Below, one piece after another: positions 1-12,998 of a DNA stretch of 64,000 nucleotides (the stretch's first letter is position 1; the number at the start of each line of letters is the position of its first letter). A program made the position numbers and the translations under genes. Under the pieces are notes generated by a model that was not told the origin of the DNA, made no database searches, and saw only the letters and a program-made list of their open reading frames with translations. This DNA comes from Mactra quadrangularis (Eukaryota > Mollusca > Bivalvia > Venerida > Mactridae): positions 20,176,011-20,240,010 of the forward strand of contig CM046297.1 of NCBI GenBank assembly GCA_025267735.1, written 5' to 3'.

Positions 1-3000
1 CATTAATGTACCAAAAAACGCGTGCAAACCTTGCGACACCAGGATGAGGCGGCCATTTTTCCTGTTCTAAAGCCCTATACAGCCATATTGCACGGTAAAA
101 TTTGCGGCGCTGTTGCCATGACGCACCTTGGTGTGCGAATGTGATTTTTTGCAGTAAGGTTGCTAACCATCTAGGGCACCTGAAAAACGTGTTTCAACAC
201 CAAACCCACCAGGTTCAGGTACCGAGAAACCCCGTGCAAATTTTGCGACACCAGGATGAGGAGCGACTTTGGGGCACTGTAGCCACTGCGCATCTCACTG
301 CGCAGGTAAGATTTTTTTGCAAATAGGTTGCTAACTACGTGGGGCAACGAGAAAATGTGTTTAAACAAGTAACTAACTACATTAAGGTACCAAAAAACGC
401 GTGCAAACCTTGCGACACCAGGATGAGGCGGCCATTTTTCCTGTTCTAAAGCCCTATACAGCCATATTGCACGGTAAACTTTGCGGCGCTGTTGCCATGG
501 CGCACCTCGGTGTGCGAATGTGATTTTTTGCAGTTTGGTTGCTAACCATCTAGGGCACCTGAAAAACGTGTTTAAACACCAAACCCACCAGCTTCAGGTA
601 CCAAGAATCCCCGTGCAATTCTCCCGACACTACAAGGTGACGCGATTTTGGGGCACTGTAGCCCACGCGCATCTCACTGCGCAGGTATGATTTTTTTGCA
701 AATGGGTTGCTAACTACGTAGGGCATCGGGAAAATGTGTTTAAACAAGCAACTAACTACATTTAGGTAGCAAAAAACCCGTGCAAATCTCCCGACACCAG
801 GGGGCGACGCCTATTTTTGCTGTTCTAAAGCCCTATATAGCCATATTGCACGGTATAATTTGCGGCTCTGTTGCCATGGCGCAACTCGGTGTGCGAATGT
901 GATTTTTTGCAGTTAGGTTGCTAACCATCTTGGGCACCTGAAAAACGTGTTTAAACACCAAACCCACCAGGTTCAGGTACCGAGAAACCCCGTGCAATTC
1001 TCCCGACACTACAAGGTGACGCGACTTTGGGGATCTGTAGCCCACGCGCATCTCACTGCGCAGGTATGATTTTTTTGCAAATGGGTTGCTTACTACGTAG
1101 GGCATCGGGAAAATGTGTTTAAACAAGCAACTAACTACATTTAGGTAGCAAAAAACCCGTGCAAACCTCCCGACACCAGGGGGCGACGCCAATTTTTGCT
1201 GTTCTAAAGCCCTATATAGCCATATTGCACGGTATACTTTGCGGCTCTGTTGCCATGGCGCAACTCGGTGTGCGAATATGATTTTTTGCAGTTTGGTTGC
1301 TAACCATCTAGGGCACCTGAAAAACGTGTTTAAACACCAAACCCATCACGTTCAGGTACCGAGAAACCACGTGCAATTCTCCCGACACTACAAGGTGACG
1401 CGATTTTGGGGATCTGTAGCCCACGCGCATCTCACTGCGCAGATATGATTTTTGTGCAAATTGGTTGCTAACTACGTAGGGCATCGGGAAAATGTGTTTA
1501 AACAAGCAACTAACTACATTTAGGTAGCAAAAAACCCGTGCAAACCTCCCGACACCAGGAGGTGACGCCTATTTTTGCGGTTCTAAAGCCCTATATAGCC
1601 ATATTGCACGGTATACTTTGCGGCGCTGTTGCCATGGCGCACCTCGGTGTGCGAATGTTATTTTTTGCAGTAAGGTTGCTAACCATCTAGGGCACCTGAA
1701 AAACGTGTTTAAACACCAAACCCACCAGGTTCAGGTACCGAGAAACCCCGTGCAAATTTTGCGACACCAGGATGAGGGGCGACTTTGGGGCACTGTAGCC
1801 ACTGCGCATCTCACTGCGCAGGTATGATTTTTTTGCAAATATGTTGCTAACTACGTGGGGCATCGAGAAAAGGTGTTTAAACAAGTAACTAACTCCATTA
1901 AGGTACCAAAAAACGCGTGCAAACCTTGCGACACCAGGATGAGGCGGCCATTTTTCCTGTTCTGAAGCCCTATATAGCCATATTGCACGGTATACGTTGC
2001 GGCGCTGTTGCCATGGCGCACCTCGGTGTGCGAATGTTATTTTTTGCAGTAAGGTTGCTAACCATCTAGGGCACCTGAAAAACGTGTTTAAACACCAAAC
2101 CCACCAGGTTCAGGTACCGAGAAACCCCGTGCAAATTTTGCGACACCAGGATGAGGGGCGATTTTGGGGCACTGTAGCCACTGCGCATCTCAGTGCGCAG
2201 GTATGATTTTTTTGCAAATAGGTTGCTTACTACGTGGGGCAACGAGAAAATGTGTTTAAACAAGTAACTAACTACATTAAGGTACCATAAAACGCGTGCA
2301 AACCTTGCGACACCAGGATGAGGCGGCCATTTTTCCTGTTCTAAAGCCCTATACAGCCATATTGCACGGTAAACTTTGCGGCGCTGTTGCCATGGCGCAC
2401 CTCGGTGTGCGAATGTGATTTTTTGCAGTTAGGTTGCTAACCATCTAGGGCACCTGAAAAACGTGTTTAAACACCAAACCCACCAGGTTCAGGTACCGAG
2501 AAACCCCGTGCAATTCTCCCGACACTACAAGGTGACGCGACTTTGGGGATCTGTAGCCCACGCGCATCTCACTGCGCAGGTATGATTTTTGTGCAAATGG
2601 GTTGCTAACTACGTAGGGCATCGGGAAAATGTGTTTAAACAAGCAACTAACTACATTTAGGTAGCAAAAAACCCGTGCAAACCTCCCGACACCAGGGGGC
2701 GAAGCCTATTTTTGCTGTTCTAAAGCCCTATATAGCCATATTGCACGGTATACTTTGCGGCTCTGTTGCCATGGCGCAACACGGTGTGTGAATGTGATTT
2801 TTTGCAGTTTGGTTGCTAACCATCTAGGGCACCTGAGAAACGTGTTTAAACACCAAACCCATCACGTTCAGGTACCGAGAAACCCCGTGCAATTCTCCCG
2901 ACACTACAAGGTGACGCGAATTTGGGGATCTGTAGCCCACGCGCATCTCACTGCGCAGGTATGATTTTTGTGCAAATGGGTTGCTAACTACGTAGGGCAT

Positions 3001-6000
3001 CGGGAAAATGTGTTTAAACAAGCAACTAACTACATTTAGGTAGCAAAAAACCCGTGCAAACCTCCCGACACCAGGAGGCGACGCCTATTTTTGCTGTTCT
3101 AAAGCCGTATATAGCCATATTGCACGGTATCATTTGCGGCGATGTTGCCATGGCGCAACTCGGTGTGCGAATGTTATTTTTTGCAGTAAGGTTGCTAACC
3201 ATCTAGGGCACCTGAAAAACGTGTTTAAACACCAAACCCACCAGGTTCAGGTACCGAGAAACCCCGTGCAAATTTTGCGACACCAGGATGAGGGGCGACT
3301 TTGGGGCACTGTAGCCACTGCGCATCTCACTGCGCAGGTATGATTTTTTTGCAAATAGGTTGCTAACTACGTGGGGCATCGAGAAAAGGTGTTTAAACAA
3401 GTAACTAACTCTATTAAGGTACCAAAAAACGCGTGCAAACCTTGCGACACCAGGATGAGGCGGCCATTTTTCCTGTTCTGAAGCCCTATATAGCCATATT
3501 GCACGTTATAATTTGCGGCGCTGTTGCCATGGCGCACCTCGGTGTGCGAATGTTATTTTTTGCTGTAAGGTTGCTAACCATCTAGGGCACCTGAAAAACG
3601 TGTTTCAACACCCAACCCACCAGGTTCAGGTACCGAGAAACCCCGTGCAAATTTTGCGACACCAGGATGAGGGGCGACTTTGGGGCACTGTAGCCACTGC
3701 GCATCTCAGTGCGCAGGTATGATTTTTTTGCAAATAGGTTGCTAACTACGTGGGGCAACGAGAAAATGTGTTTAAACAAGTAACTAACTACATTAAGGTA
3801 CCAAAAAACGCGTGCAAACCTTGCGACACTAGGATGAGGCGGCCATTTTTCCTGTTCTAAAGCCCTATACAGCCATATTGCACGGTAAACTTTGCGGCGC
3901 TGTTGCCATGGCGCACCTCGGTGTGCGAATGTGATTTTTTGCAGTTAGGTTGCTAACCATCTAGGGCACCTGAAAAACGTGTTTAAACACCAAACCCACC
4001 AGCTTCAGGTACCAAGAAACCCCGTGCAATTCTCCCGACACTACAAGGTGACGCGATTTTGGGGCACTGTAGCCCACGCGCATCTCACTGCGCAGGTATG
4101 ATTTTTTTGCAAATGGGTTGCTAACTACGTAGGGCATCGGGAAAATGTGTTTAAACAAGCAACTAACTACATTTAGGTAGCAAAAAACCCGTGCAAACCT
4201 CCCGACACCAGGGGGCGACGCCTATTTTTGCTGTTCTAAAGCCCTATATAGCCATATTGCACGGTATATTTTGCGGCTCTGTTGCCATGGCGCAACTCGG
4301 TGTGCGAATGTGATTTTTTGCAATTTGGTTGCTAACCATCTACGGCACCTGAGAAACGTGTTTAAACACCAAACCCATCACGTTCAGGTACCGAGAAACC
4401 CCGTGCAATTCTCCCGACACTACAAGGTGACGCGACTTTGGGGATCTGTAGCCCACGCGCATCTCACTGCGCAGGTATGATTTTTGTGCAAATGGGTTGC
4501 TAACTACGTAGGGCATCGGGAAAATGTGTTTAAACAAGCAACTAACTACATTTAGGTAGCAAAAGTCCCGTGCAAACCTCCCGACACCAGGAGGCGACGC
4601 CTATTTTTGCTGTTCTAAAGCCCTATATAGCCATATTGCACGGTATCATTTGCGGCGCTGTTGCCATGGCGCAACTCGGTGTGCGAATGTGATTTTTTGC
4701 AGTTTGGTTGCTAACCATCTAGGGCACCTGAAAAACGTGTTTAAACACCAAACCCACCAGGTTCAGGTACCGAGAAATCCCGTGCAAATTTTGCGACACC
4801 AGGATGAGGGGCGACTTTGGGGCACTGTAGCCACTGCGCATCTCACTGCGCAGGTATGATTTTTTTGCAAATAGTTTGCTAACTACGTGGGGCATCGAGA
4901 AAAAGTGTTAAAACAAGTAACTAACTCCATTAAGGTACCAAAAAACGCGTGCAAACCTTGCGACACCAGGATGAGGCGGCCATTTTTCCTGTTCTGAAGC
5001 CCTATATAGCCATATTGCACGGTATACTTTGCGGCGCTGTTGCCATGGCGCACCTCGGTGTGCGAATGTTATTTTTTGCAGTAAGGTTGCTAACCATCTA
5101 GGGCACCTGAAAAACGTGTTTCAACACCAAACCCACCCGGTTCAGGTACCGAGAAACCCCGTGCAAATTTTGCGACACTAGGATGAGGGGCGACTTTGGG
5201 GCACTGTAGCCACTGCGCATCTCACTGCACAGGTATGATTTTTTTGCAAATAGGTTGCTAACTACGTGGGGCAACGAGAAAATGTGTTTAAACAAGTAAC
5301 TAACTACATTAAGGTACCAAAAAACGCGTGCAAACCTTGCGACACTAGGATGAGGCGGCCATTTTTCCTGTTCTAAAGCCCTATACAGCCATATTGCACG
5401 GTAAACTTTGCGGCGCTGTTGCCATGGCGCACCTCGGTGTGCGAATGTGCTTTTTTGCAGTTAGGTTGCTAACCATCTAGGGCACCTGAAAAACGTGTTT
5501 AAACACCAAACCCACCAGGTTCAGGTACCGAGAAACCCCGTGCAATTCTCCCGACACTACAAGGTGACGCGACTTTGGGGCACTGTAGCCCACGCGCATC
5601 TCACTGCGCAGGTATGATTTTTTTGCAAATGGGTTGCTAACTACGTAGGGCATCGGGAAAATGTGTTTAAACAAGCAACTAACTACATTTAGGTAGCAAA
5701 AAACCCGTGCAAATCTCCCGACACCAGGGGGCGACGCCTATTTTTGCTGTTCTAAAGCCCTATATAGCCATATTGCACGGTATACTTTGCGGCTCTGTTG
5801 CCATGGCGCAACTCGGTGTGCGAATGTGATTTTTTGCAGTTTGGTTGCTAACCATCTAGGGCACCTGAGAAACGTGTTTAAACACCAAACCCATCACGTT
5901 CAGGTACCGAGAAACCCCGTGCAATTCTCCCGACACTACAATGTGACGCGACTTTGGGGATCTGTAGCCCACGCGCATCTCACTGCGCAGGTATGATTTT

Positions 6001-9000
6001 TGTGCAAATGGGTTGCTAACTACGTAGGGCATCGGGAAAATGTATTTAAACAAGCAACTAACTACATTTAGGTAGCAAAAAACCCGTACAAACCTCCCGA
6101 CACCAGGAGGCGACGCTTATTTTGGCTGTTCTAAAGCCCTTTATAGCCATATTGCACGGTATCATTTGCGGCGCTGTTGCCATGGCGCAACTCGGTGTGC
6201 GAATGTGATTTTTTGCAGTTTGGTTGCTAACCATCTAGGGCACCTGAAAAACGTGTTTAAACACCAAATCCACAAGGTTCAGGTACCGAGAAACCCCGTG
6301 CAATTCTCCCGACACTACAAGGTGACGCGACTTTGGGGCACTGTAGCCCACGCGCATCTCACTGCGCAGGTATGATTTTTTTGCAAATGGGTTGCTAACT
6401 ACGTAGGGCATCGGGAAAATGTGTTTAAACAAGCAACTAACTACATTTAGGTAGCAAAAAACCCGTGCAAACCTCCCGACACCAGGAGGCGACGCCTATT
6501 TTTGCTGTTCTAAAGCCCTATATAGCCATATTGCACGGTATACTTTGCGGCTCTGTTGCCATGGCGCAACTCGTTGTGCGAATGTGATTTTTTGCAGTTT
6601 GGTTGCTAACCATCTAGGGCACCTAAGAAACGTGTTTAAACACCAAACCCATCACGTTCAGGTACCGAGAAACCCCGTGCAATTCTACCGACACTACAAG
6701 GTGACGCGACTTTGGGGATCTGTAGCCCACGCGCATCTCACTGCGCAGGTATGATTTTTGTGCAAATGGGTTGCTAACTACGTAGGGCATCGGGAAAATG
6801 TGTTTAAACAAGCAACTAACTACATTTAGGTAGCAAAAAACCCGTGCAAACCTCCCGACACCAGGAGGCGACGCCTATATTTGCTGTTCTAAAGCCCTAT
6901 ATAGCCATTTTGCACGGTATCATTTGCGGCGCTGTTGCCATAGCGCAACTCGGTGTGCGAATGTGATTTTTTGCAGTTTGGTTGCTAACCATCTAGGGCA
7001 CCTGAAAAACGTGTTTAAACACCAAACCTACCAGGTTCAGGTACCGAGAAACCCCGTGCAAATTTTGCGACACCAGGATAAGGGGCGACTTTGGGGCACT
7101 GTAGCCACTGCGCATCTCACTGCGCAGGTATGATTTTTTTGCAAATAGGTTGCTAATTACGTGGGGCATCGAGAAAAGGTGTTTAAACAAGTAACTAACT
7201 CCATTAAGGTACCAAAAAACGCGTGCAAACCTTGCGACACCAGAATTAGGCGGCCATTTTTCCTGTTCTAAAGCCCTATATAGCCATATTGCACGGTGTA
7301 CTTTGCGGCGCTGTTGCCATGGCGCACCTCGGTGTGCGAATGTTATTTTTTGCAGTAAGGTTGCTAAGTATCTAGGGCACCTGAAAAACGTGTTTCAACA
7401 CCAAACCCACCAGGTTCAGGTACCGAGAAACCCCGTGCAAATTTTGCGACACCAGGATGAGGGGCGACTTTGGGGCACTGTAGCCACTGCGCATCTCACT
7501 GCGTAGGTATGATTTTTTTGCAAATAGGTTGCTAACTACGTGGGGCAACGAGAAAATGTGTTTAAACAAGTAACTAACTACATTAAGGTACCAAAAAACG
7601 CGTGCAAACCTTGCGACACAAGGATGAGGCGGCCATTTTTCCTGTTCTAAAGCCCTATACAGCCATATTGCACGGTAAACTTTGCGGCGCTGTTGCCATG
7701 GCGCACCTCGGTGTGCGAATGTGATTTTTTGCAGTTAGGTTGCTAACCATCTAGGGCACCGGAAAAACGTGTTTAAACACCAAACCCACCAGGTTCAGGT
7801 ACCGAGAAACCCCGTGCAATTCTCCCGACACTACAAGGTGACGCGACTTTGGGGCACTGTAGCCCACGCGCATCTCACTGCGCAGGTATGATTTTTTTGC
7901 AAATGGGTTGCTAACTACGTAGGGCATCGGGAAAATGTGTTTAAACAAGCAACTAACTACATTTAGGTAGCAAAAAACCCGTGCAAACCTCCCGACACCA
8001 GGAGGCGACGCCTATTTTTGCTGTTCTAAAGCCCTATATAGACGTATTACACGGTATAGTTTGCGGCTCTGTTGCCATGGCGCAACTTGTTGTGCGAATG
8101 TGATTTTTTTCAGTTTGGTTGCTAACCATCTAGGGCACCTGAGAAACGTGTTTAAACACCAAACCCATCACGTTCAGGTACCGAGAAACCCCGTGTAATT
8201 CTCCCGACACTACAAGGTGACGCGACTTTGGGGATCTGTAGCCCACGCGCATCTCACTGCGCCGGTATGATTTTTGTGCAAATGGGTTGCTAACTACGTA
8301 GGGCATCGGGAAAATGCGTTTAAACAAGCAACTAACTACATTTAGGTAGCAAAAAACCAGTGCAAACCTCCCGACACCATGAGGCGACGCCTATTTTTGC
8401 TGTTCTAAAGCCCTATATAGCCATATTGCACGGTATCATTTGCGGCGCTGTTGCCATGGCGCAACTCGGTGTGCGAATATGATTTTTTGCAGTTTGGTTG
8501 CTAACCATCTAGGGCACCTGAAAAACGTGTTTAAACACCAAACCCACCAGGTTCAGGTACCGAGAAACCCCGTGCAAATTTTGCGACACCAGGATGAGGG
8601 GCGACTTTGGTGCACTGTAGCCACTGCGCATCTCACTGCGCAGGTATGATTTTTTTGCAAATAGGTTGCTAACTACGTGGGGCATCGAGAAAAGGTGTTT
8701 AAACAAGTAACTAACTCCATTAAGGTACCAAAAAACGCGTGCAAACCTTGCGACACCAGGATGAGGCGGCCATTTTTCCTGTTCTGAAGCCCTATATAGC
8801 CATATTGCACGGTATATTTTGCGGCGCTGTTGCCATGGCGCACCTCGGTGTGCGAAAGTTATTTTTTGCAGTAAGGTTGCTAACCATCTAGTGCACCTGA
8901 AAAAGGTGTTTCAACACCAAACCCACCAGGTTCAGGTACCGAGAAACCCCGTGCAAATTTTGCGACACCAGGATGAAGGGCGACTTTGGGGCACTGTAGC

Positions 9001-9870
9001 CACTGCGCATCTCACTGCGCAGGTATGATTTTTTTGCAAATGGGTTGCTAACTACGTAGGGCATCGGGAAAATGTGTTTAAACAAGCAACTAACTACATT
9101 TAGGTAGCAAAAAAACCGTGCAGACCTCCCGACACCAGGAGGCGACGCCTATTTTTGCTGTTCTAAAGCCCTATATAGCCATATTGCACGGTATCATTTG
9201 CGGCTCTGTTGCCATGGCGCACCTCGGTGTGCGAATGTGATTTTTTGCAGTTAGGTTGCTAACCATCTAGGGCACCTGAAAAACGTGTTTAAACACCAAA
9301 CCCACCACGTTTAGGTACCGAGAATACCCGTGCAAATCTCGGGACACCAGGATGAGGGGCGACTTTGGGGCTCTGTAGCCCACGCGCATCTCACTGCGCA
9401 GGTATGATTTTTGTGTAAATAGGTTGCTAACTACGTAGGGCATCAGGAAAATGTGTTTAAACAAGTAAGTAACTACATTCAGGTACCAAAAAACGCGTGC
9501 AAACCTCGGGACACCAGGATGAGGCGCCTATTTTTGCTGTTCTATAGCCATATATAGCCATACTGCACGGTATAATTTGCGGCTCTGTTGCCATGGCGCA
9601 CCTCGGTGTGCGAATGTGATTTTTTGCAGTTAGGTTGCTAACCATCTAGGGCACCTGAAAACGTGTTTAAACACCAAACCCACTACGTTTAGGTACCGAG
9701 AAACCCCGTGCAAATCTTGCGACACCAGGATGAGGGGCGAATTTGGGGCTCTGTAGCCCACGCGCATCTCAGTGCACAGGTATGATTTTTGTGCAAATAG
9801 TTTGCTAACTACGTGTAACATCGGGATGAGGCGCCTATTTTTGCTGTTCTATAGCCATATATAGCCATTT
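1..9870. repeat. 379-bp satellite array with higher-order structure, left end open
   Basis: About 26 head-to-tail copies of a 379-bp unit. The same landmark recurs at 102, 481, 860, 1239, 1618, 1997, 2376 and so on, always 379 apart. Each unit is itself an old dimer: a T-rich GATTTTTTGCA box, GGTTGCTAAC and GTGTTTAAACA recur twice per unit, about 169 and 210 bp apart, in diverged halves. Two classes are visible in the second half. Class A has a GCGACACCAGGATGAGG-type segment; class B has CTCCCGACACTACAAGGTGA. From 1618 the order is AABB, AABB, AABBBB, AABB, AAB, giving a 1516-bp higher-order repeat with one six-unit block. Short open frames occur on both strands of most units, but 379 is not a multiple of three, so they cannot read from unit to unit. 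I read this as non-coding satellite DNA, possibly pericentromeric or another heterochromatic block; location is inference. Confidence 0.97.
9198..9870. repeat. diverged right edge of the satellite array
   Basis: The last units differ from both main classes, with mixed A and B features such as GGGACACCAGGATGAGG next to a CTCTGTAGCCC segment. The final unit is deleted internally: after the GTTTGCTAACTACGTG box near 9800 it jumps straight to a GGATGAGGCGCC segment and then stops by about 9870. Edge units that are more diverged than inner units are expected where unequal exchange no longer homogenises them. Confidence 0.8.
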
Positions 9871-10490
9871 AACGTGACGTAACTGCTGTGAGGAGTTTGG
9901 AGTCTTGGGTGCGAGCCAACTCGTCAAACGTCAAACTTAATTTATCGCAGAACCATTAGACCAACTCGTCAAACTGATAATATAGTTTAAAAAGAATATA
10001 GTAGTGGTGGGGGATAGTTGTCTATTTTATGAGTAAAATAAACTATTTTGTTAATTAATTTGAATAAAATGTTTAAATAAATTATATTTTTGTGTGATTT
10101 TATTATAAATAATATATATGTACATTTTTTTCTTTTCATAGTTTAATATAATGCATTCTCGTACCCTGAGTCTAGTAGGATTCTCAATATTGACTCAGGG
10201 TACGAGAATGGTAGGCTGTAACAATGATGCTATTTATATACATGCAAAAATCAATAAAAAAAACAATAATTTTTAAGCATACATCATCGTCTATTATTGA
10301 TAACTATATATCTTACTTGATATACAGTCTAAATAGAAATTTAACCAATTCTAAGTACTAAAATTGAATAAACCCCTCTTTTAAATAATTCAAATATACA
10401 TTTTTGTACGTGGATTAATCCAGTTAGAAATACTTGTATGAAAATGTACCACGCATTGTATATCAGTACTGTGACTGTGTATATGTAATA
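9871..10490. other. intergenic, AT-rich, one foldback element
   Basis: No gene seen. A 14-base string, CCAACTCGTCAAAC, appears twice just outside the satellite, near 9917 and 9960. The only other structured feature is the foldback at 10154. Confidence 0.6.
10154..10210. mobile_element. foldback MITE, copy 1
   Basis: The 57-bp element has perfect 19-bp inverted arms at 10154-10172 and 10192-10210, starting CATTCTCGTACCC and ending GGGTACGAGAATG. It belongs to the same family as the copies at 29089, 43512, 43596 and 44169. No target duplication is visible for this copy. Confidence 0.8.
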
Positions 10491-10666
10491 CAGTACAACC
10501 TCTCCTGAACAACGCCCACTCGGAGGGACTAAAGTGTGTTGCTGTTCAGAGAATGTTGCTATACAGAGGTTATATTCAATTAGAATTAGGCATAAGGGAA
10601 ATATCAAAAGCTGTTGTTGTGTAGAGGATTTGTTCTGTAGAGGGCCGCTCTGCAGAGGTTATACTG
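10491..10666. mobile_element. pogo/Tigger-like MITE, copy 1
   Basis: The 176-bp element has inverted ends CAGTACAACCTCT and AGAGGTTATACTG, flanked by TA on both sides. A second copy of nearly the same length lies at 19221. These termini and the TA target resemble pogo/Tigger-type elements; the assignment is by terminal sequence only. Confidence 0.75.
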
Positions 10667-10713
10667 TACAACCCCGTGCTCAGTAACTTCTTTTAGCTAA
10701 CGTTATGGATACG

Positions 10714-10832
10714 GGAGAACTCAACCCGAAGACAACTCAACCCGTGCAATACTCAATTCAAAGTTGGGACAACTCAATCTGTCAGTAGGAGATTGAGTTG
10801 TCTCGGGTTGAGTTGTCTATGGGTGAGTTGTT
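10714..10832. repeat. foldback repeat built of CAACTCAACCCG and its complement
   Basis: The left half carries GACAACTCAACCCG and variants, and the right half carries CGGGTTGAGTTGTC and variants, so the 120-bp stretch can fold on itself. There are no coding features. Confidence 0.65.
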
Positions 10833-10837
10833 GCGAC

Positions 10838-10895
10838 ATTTCCGTTACGGAACGTTTTATAACGTTCAGGGTAACTGAACACGCTGCAGTTTAAA
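10838..10895. repeat. single arm of the inverted-repeat element also seen at 41.7 and 43.7 kb
   Basis: CGGAACGTTTTATAACGTTC followed by GGGTAACTGAAC matches, with few changes, the arms at 41747-41833 and 43488-43722. It looks like an isolated terminal fragment. Confidence 0.6.
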
Positions 10896-12051
10896 AAGTT
10901 TGAGCATGTTTTAGCGTATAGATAACATTCCAGGGAGTTTGACAGTTTTATATTGTATAGAAGACAACATTCCAAACAGCTCATCATTTTTACATCGAAT
11001 GTTCTGAATCCAAAATATACAAGATATCCAAAGGACGACAACCGAGAGCACAATATATTGTAGTAATAGCACCGTACTCTCCGTTGTCGTCAAAAGATTA
11101 GAAACTGAAAAAAACTACAAGACATTAGAATCAAATTGAAAATTTATTATTTTAACAAAATATTAACTGGCAAGATCATTGTTTGGCAAGTATGGGCGCA
11201 ACTGGATTTTTAATTTATATTTTCAAAGAAATCATTTTCATATAAAACATATGTCCAATTAATAACACACGCATCAAATAGTGCATCAGGAATGTTTCAA
11301 CTGTGAACATTCTATACATATATATATATAATATTCCACTATATACACTTCAGAATTTATATCCAAAATAATACAGCAAATACATCTGACACAATTTCAG
11401 TCACAAATTGAGACTTCGACGCATTAAAATGTTAAGTAGTGAAACTGTTATATAGCAAATGACGACCCTGGGAAACAGTGGTCGAAATTCACATTATTCT
11501 TAAAACAATAACTACACCATATAGAAGTTTTCACTTTGTCTATAATAATTTCGTCAGACTGTTCTAAATCCAGAGTACCATGTAATGTCGTTTGAAAGTC
11601 AATCAACATTTCAGTCGTTATAAACAAGCTGAATTTGGATCCATGTTATCCATATCATTCCATGTTGCCAGCACATATGCGGTAAACATAGTTACAACTG
11701 AAAATATATAACAGAGAAGCACAAGTATCCATTCATAATACATTGGCAATAAAAAAAATTAAAATGGGCAAAGGGAGGGTGGATGTTTACAACGAATTTC
11801 TTTTAAAACTAAACCAAATTTTACCAACCTTCCCTGAGCGCTTCTGTATCGAAAGTGATGGCACGTGAAACTTGTGTTCAAGAAAGCATATCGTAAAATT
11901 TATAAAATCGTGAAAAATAGTAAAGCTGGGGCAAAGAGAAACAAATTGACTAGGCGTAATGACCATAAATTTGGCTACATGTATAACCTGCGACTATAGT
12001 ATAAAACCATAGTCGCTATTATTTACCATTCAATTTTCATAGACGAATTTT
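10896..12051. other. intergenic, no gene seen
   Basis: AT-rich sequence. Open frames near 10817-11093 are short, lack family features and overlap repeat arms. Nothing else could be supported. Confidence 0.5.
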
Positions 12052-12306
12052 GCGGAGGGGGACCCCCCCCCCCGTAGAATTTCCAAAATGTCCATTAGTG
12101 TATTTCTTCACTGTACTCGTGAGTCATTTTAAAGTAGCATGAAGCAATTATTGTTCTCGGTGCTTGACATAGTTTTTATGGTAATGTAGTTTTTATTATT
12201 TATATGTTGTATTATTCTGCAAAGTGGGTATAATTAATTTAATGTGGTTGTAGCTCGAAAGTTTGGACCCCCCCCCCCCTAGAGAAAAATTCTAGATCCG
12301 CCCCTG
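12052..12306 (+). mobile_element. hAT-like poly-C/G MITE, copy 1 (5' end degraded)
   Basis: It begins with a GCGGAGGGGGACCCCC tract and ends with GATCCGCCCCTG. Inside are a conserved core (TTCCAAAATGTCCATTAGTG, later GTATTATTCTGCAAAG) and a second run of C shared with copies at 17766, 24503, 26424 and 34858. Confidence 0.75.
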
Positions 12307-12514
12307 ATTGTATTGACATCATGCCGCAGATTTTGACAATGCTACATGGATAAATTTCACCTAAATAGCTGGAGTGACAATTTACGGCTCCAAATTCTTT
12401 TGAAAACGTTGGCAAAAGTCTTCAGAATTTTAGCTTGACGTAGTTCCTTATATTGAGGACGAACGTCCAGGTAATATATAATGTTAAAAATACGTGTACG
12501 TACGCAATAATTAA

Positions 12515-12998
12515 TAGGGGTGTAACGATTAACCGATATACCGGTTAATATTGCAATACGAGTTCTAACGGTTTTTAACCGGTTCGTTTTTCCTTGGACC
12601 GGGTTTTGTAGTTAAGTGTTATACTGCTTCTTTTTATCAGAATCTGATAGTTAAATGTTCAAACAAATGTTCAAATGAATTGAATACTTAAAATACTCTT
12701 ACTGTGCTTTTATATGTTAGACATTTAGTCAATTGAAAGAAAAACATCGTCTGTTTCAAACCACGCATTTTTCTAACATATAGACCATTTTACATTTGTA
12801 ATTCAAACATTTGGATAAGAGATCATTTGAAAATACCATCTGCGTGCTATGCTGATCAAATTAGGATGAGGTACATGCATTAATTGATGCTTTGCATGTC
12901 CAAGCAAAAAAACGGTACGTATTGCAATATATTGCAATACGGGTTCTGCATATTGCAATATATTGCAATACGGTTTTTACCGTATTGTTACACCCCTA
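12515..12998. mobile_element. hAT-like element with TAGGGGTGTAAC ends
   Basis: The 484-bp element starts TAGGGGTGTAACGATTAACC and ends GTTACACCCCTA. The flanks ATAATTAA and TTAATTAA agree at 7 of 8 positions, consistent with an 8-bp hAT target duplication. Subterminal TATTGCAATACG and CGGTTTTTACCG repeats are present. No transposase frame was seen, so it is non-autonomous. Confidence 0.75.

Noticed and set aside
102..9821. Some forty open frames of 60-119 codons on both strands with similar proteins
   Set aside because: They recur every 379 bases because the DNA is a satellite. The unit is not a multiple of three, both strands are open at once, and members are broken by single-base changes, so there is no sign of protein-level selection.
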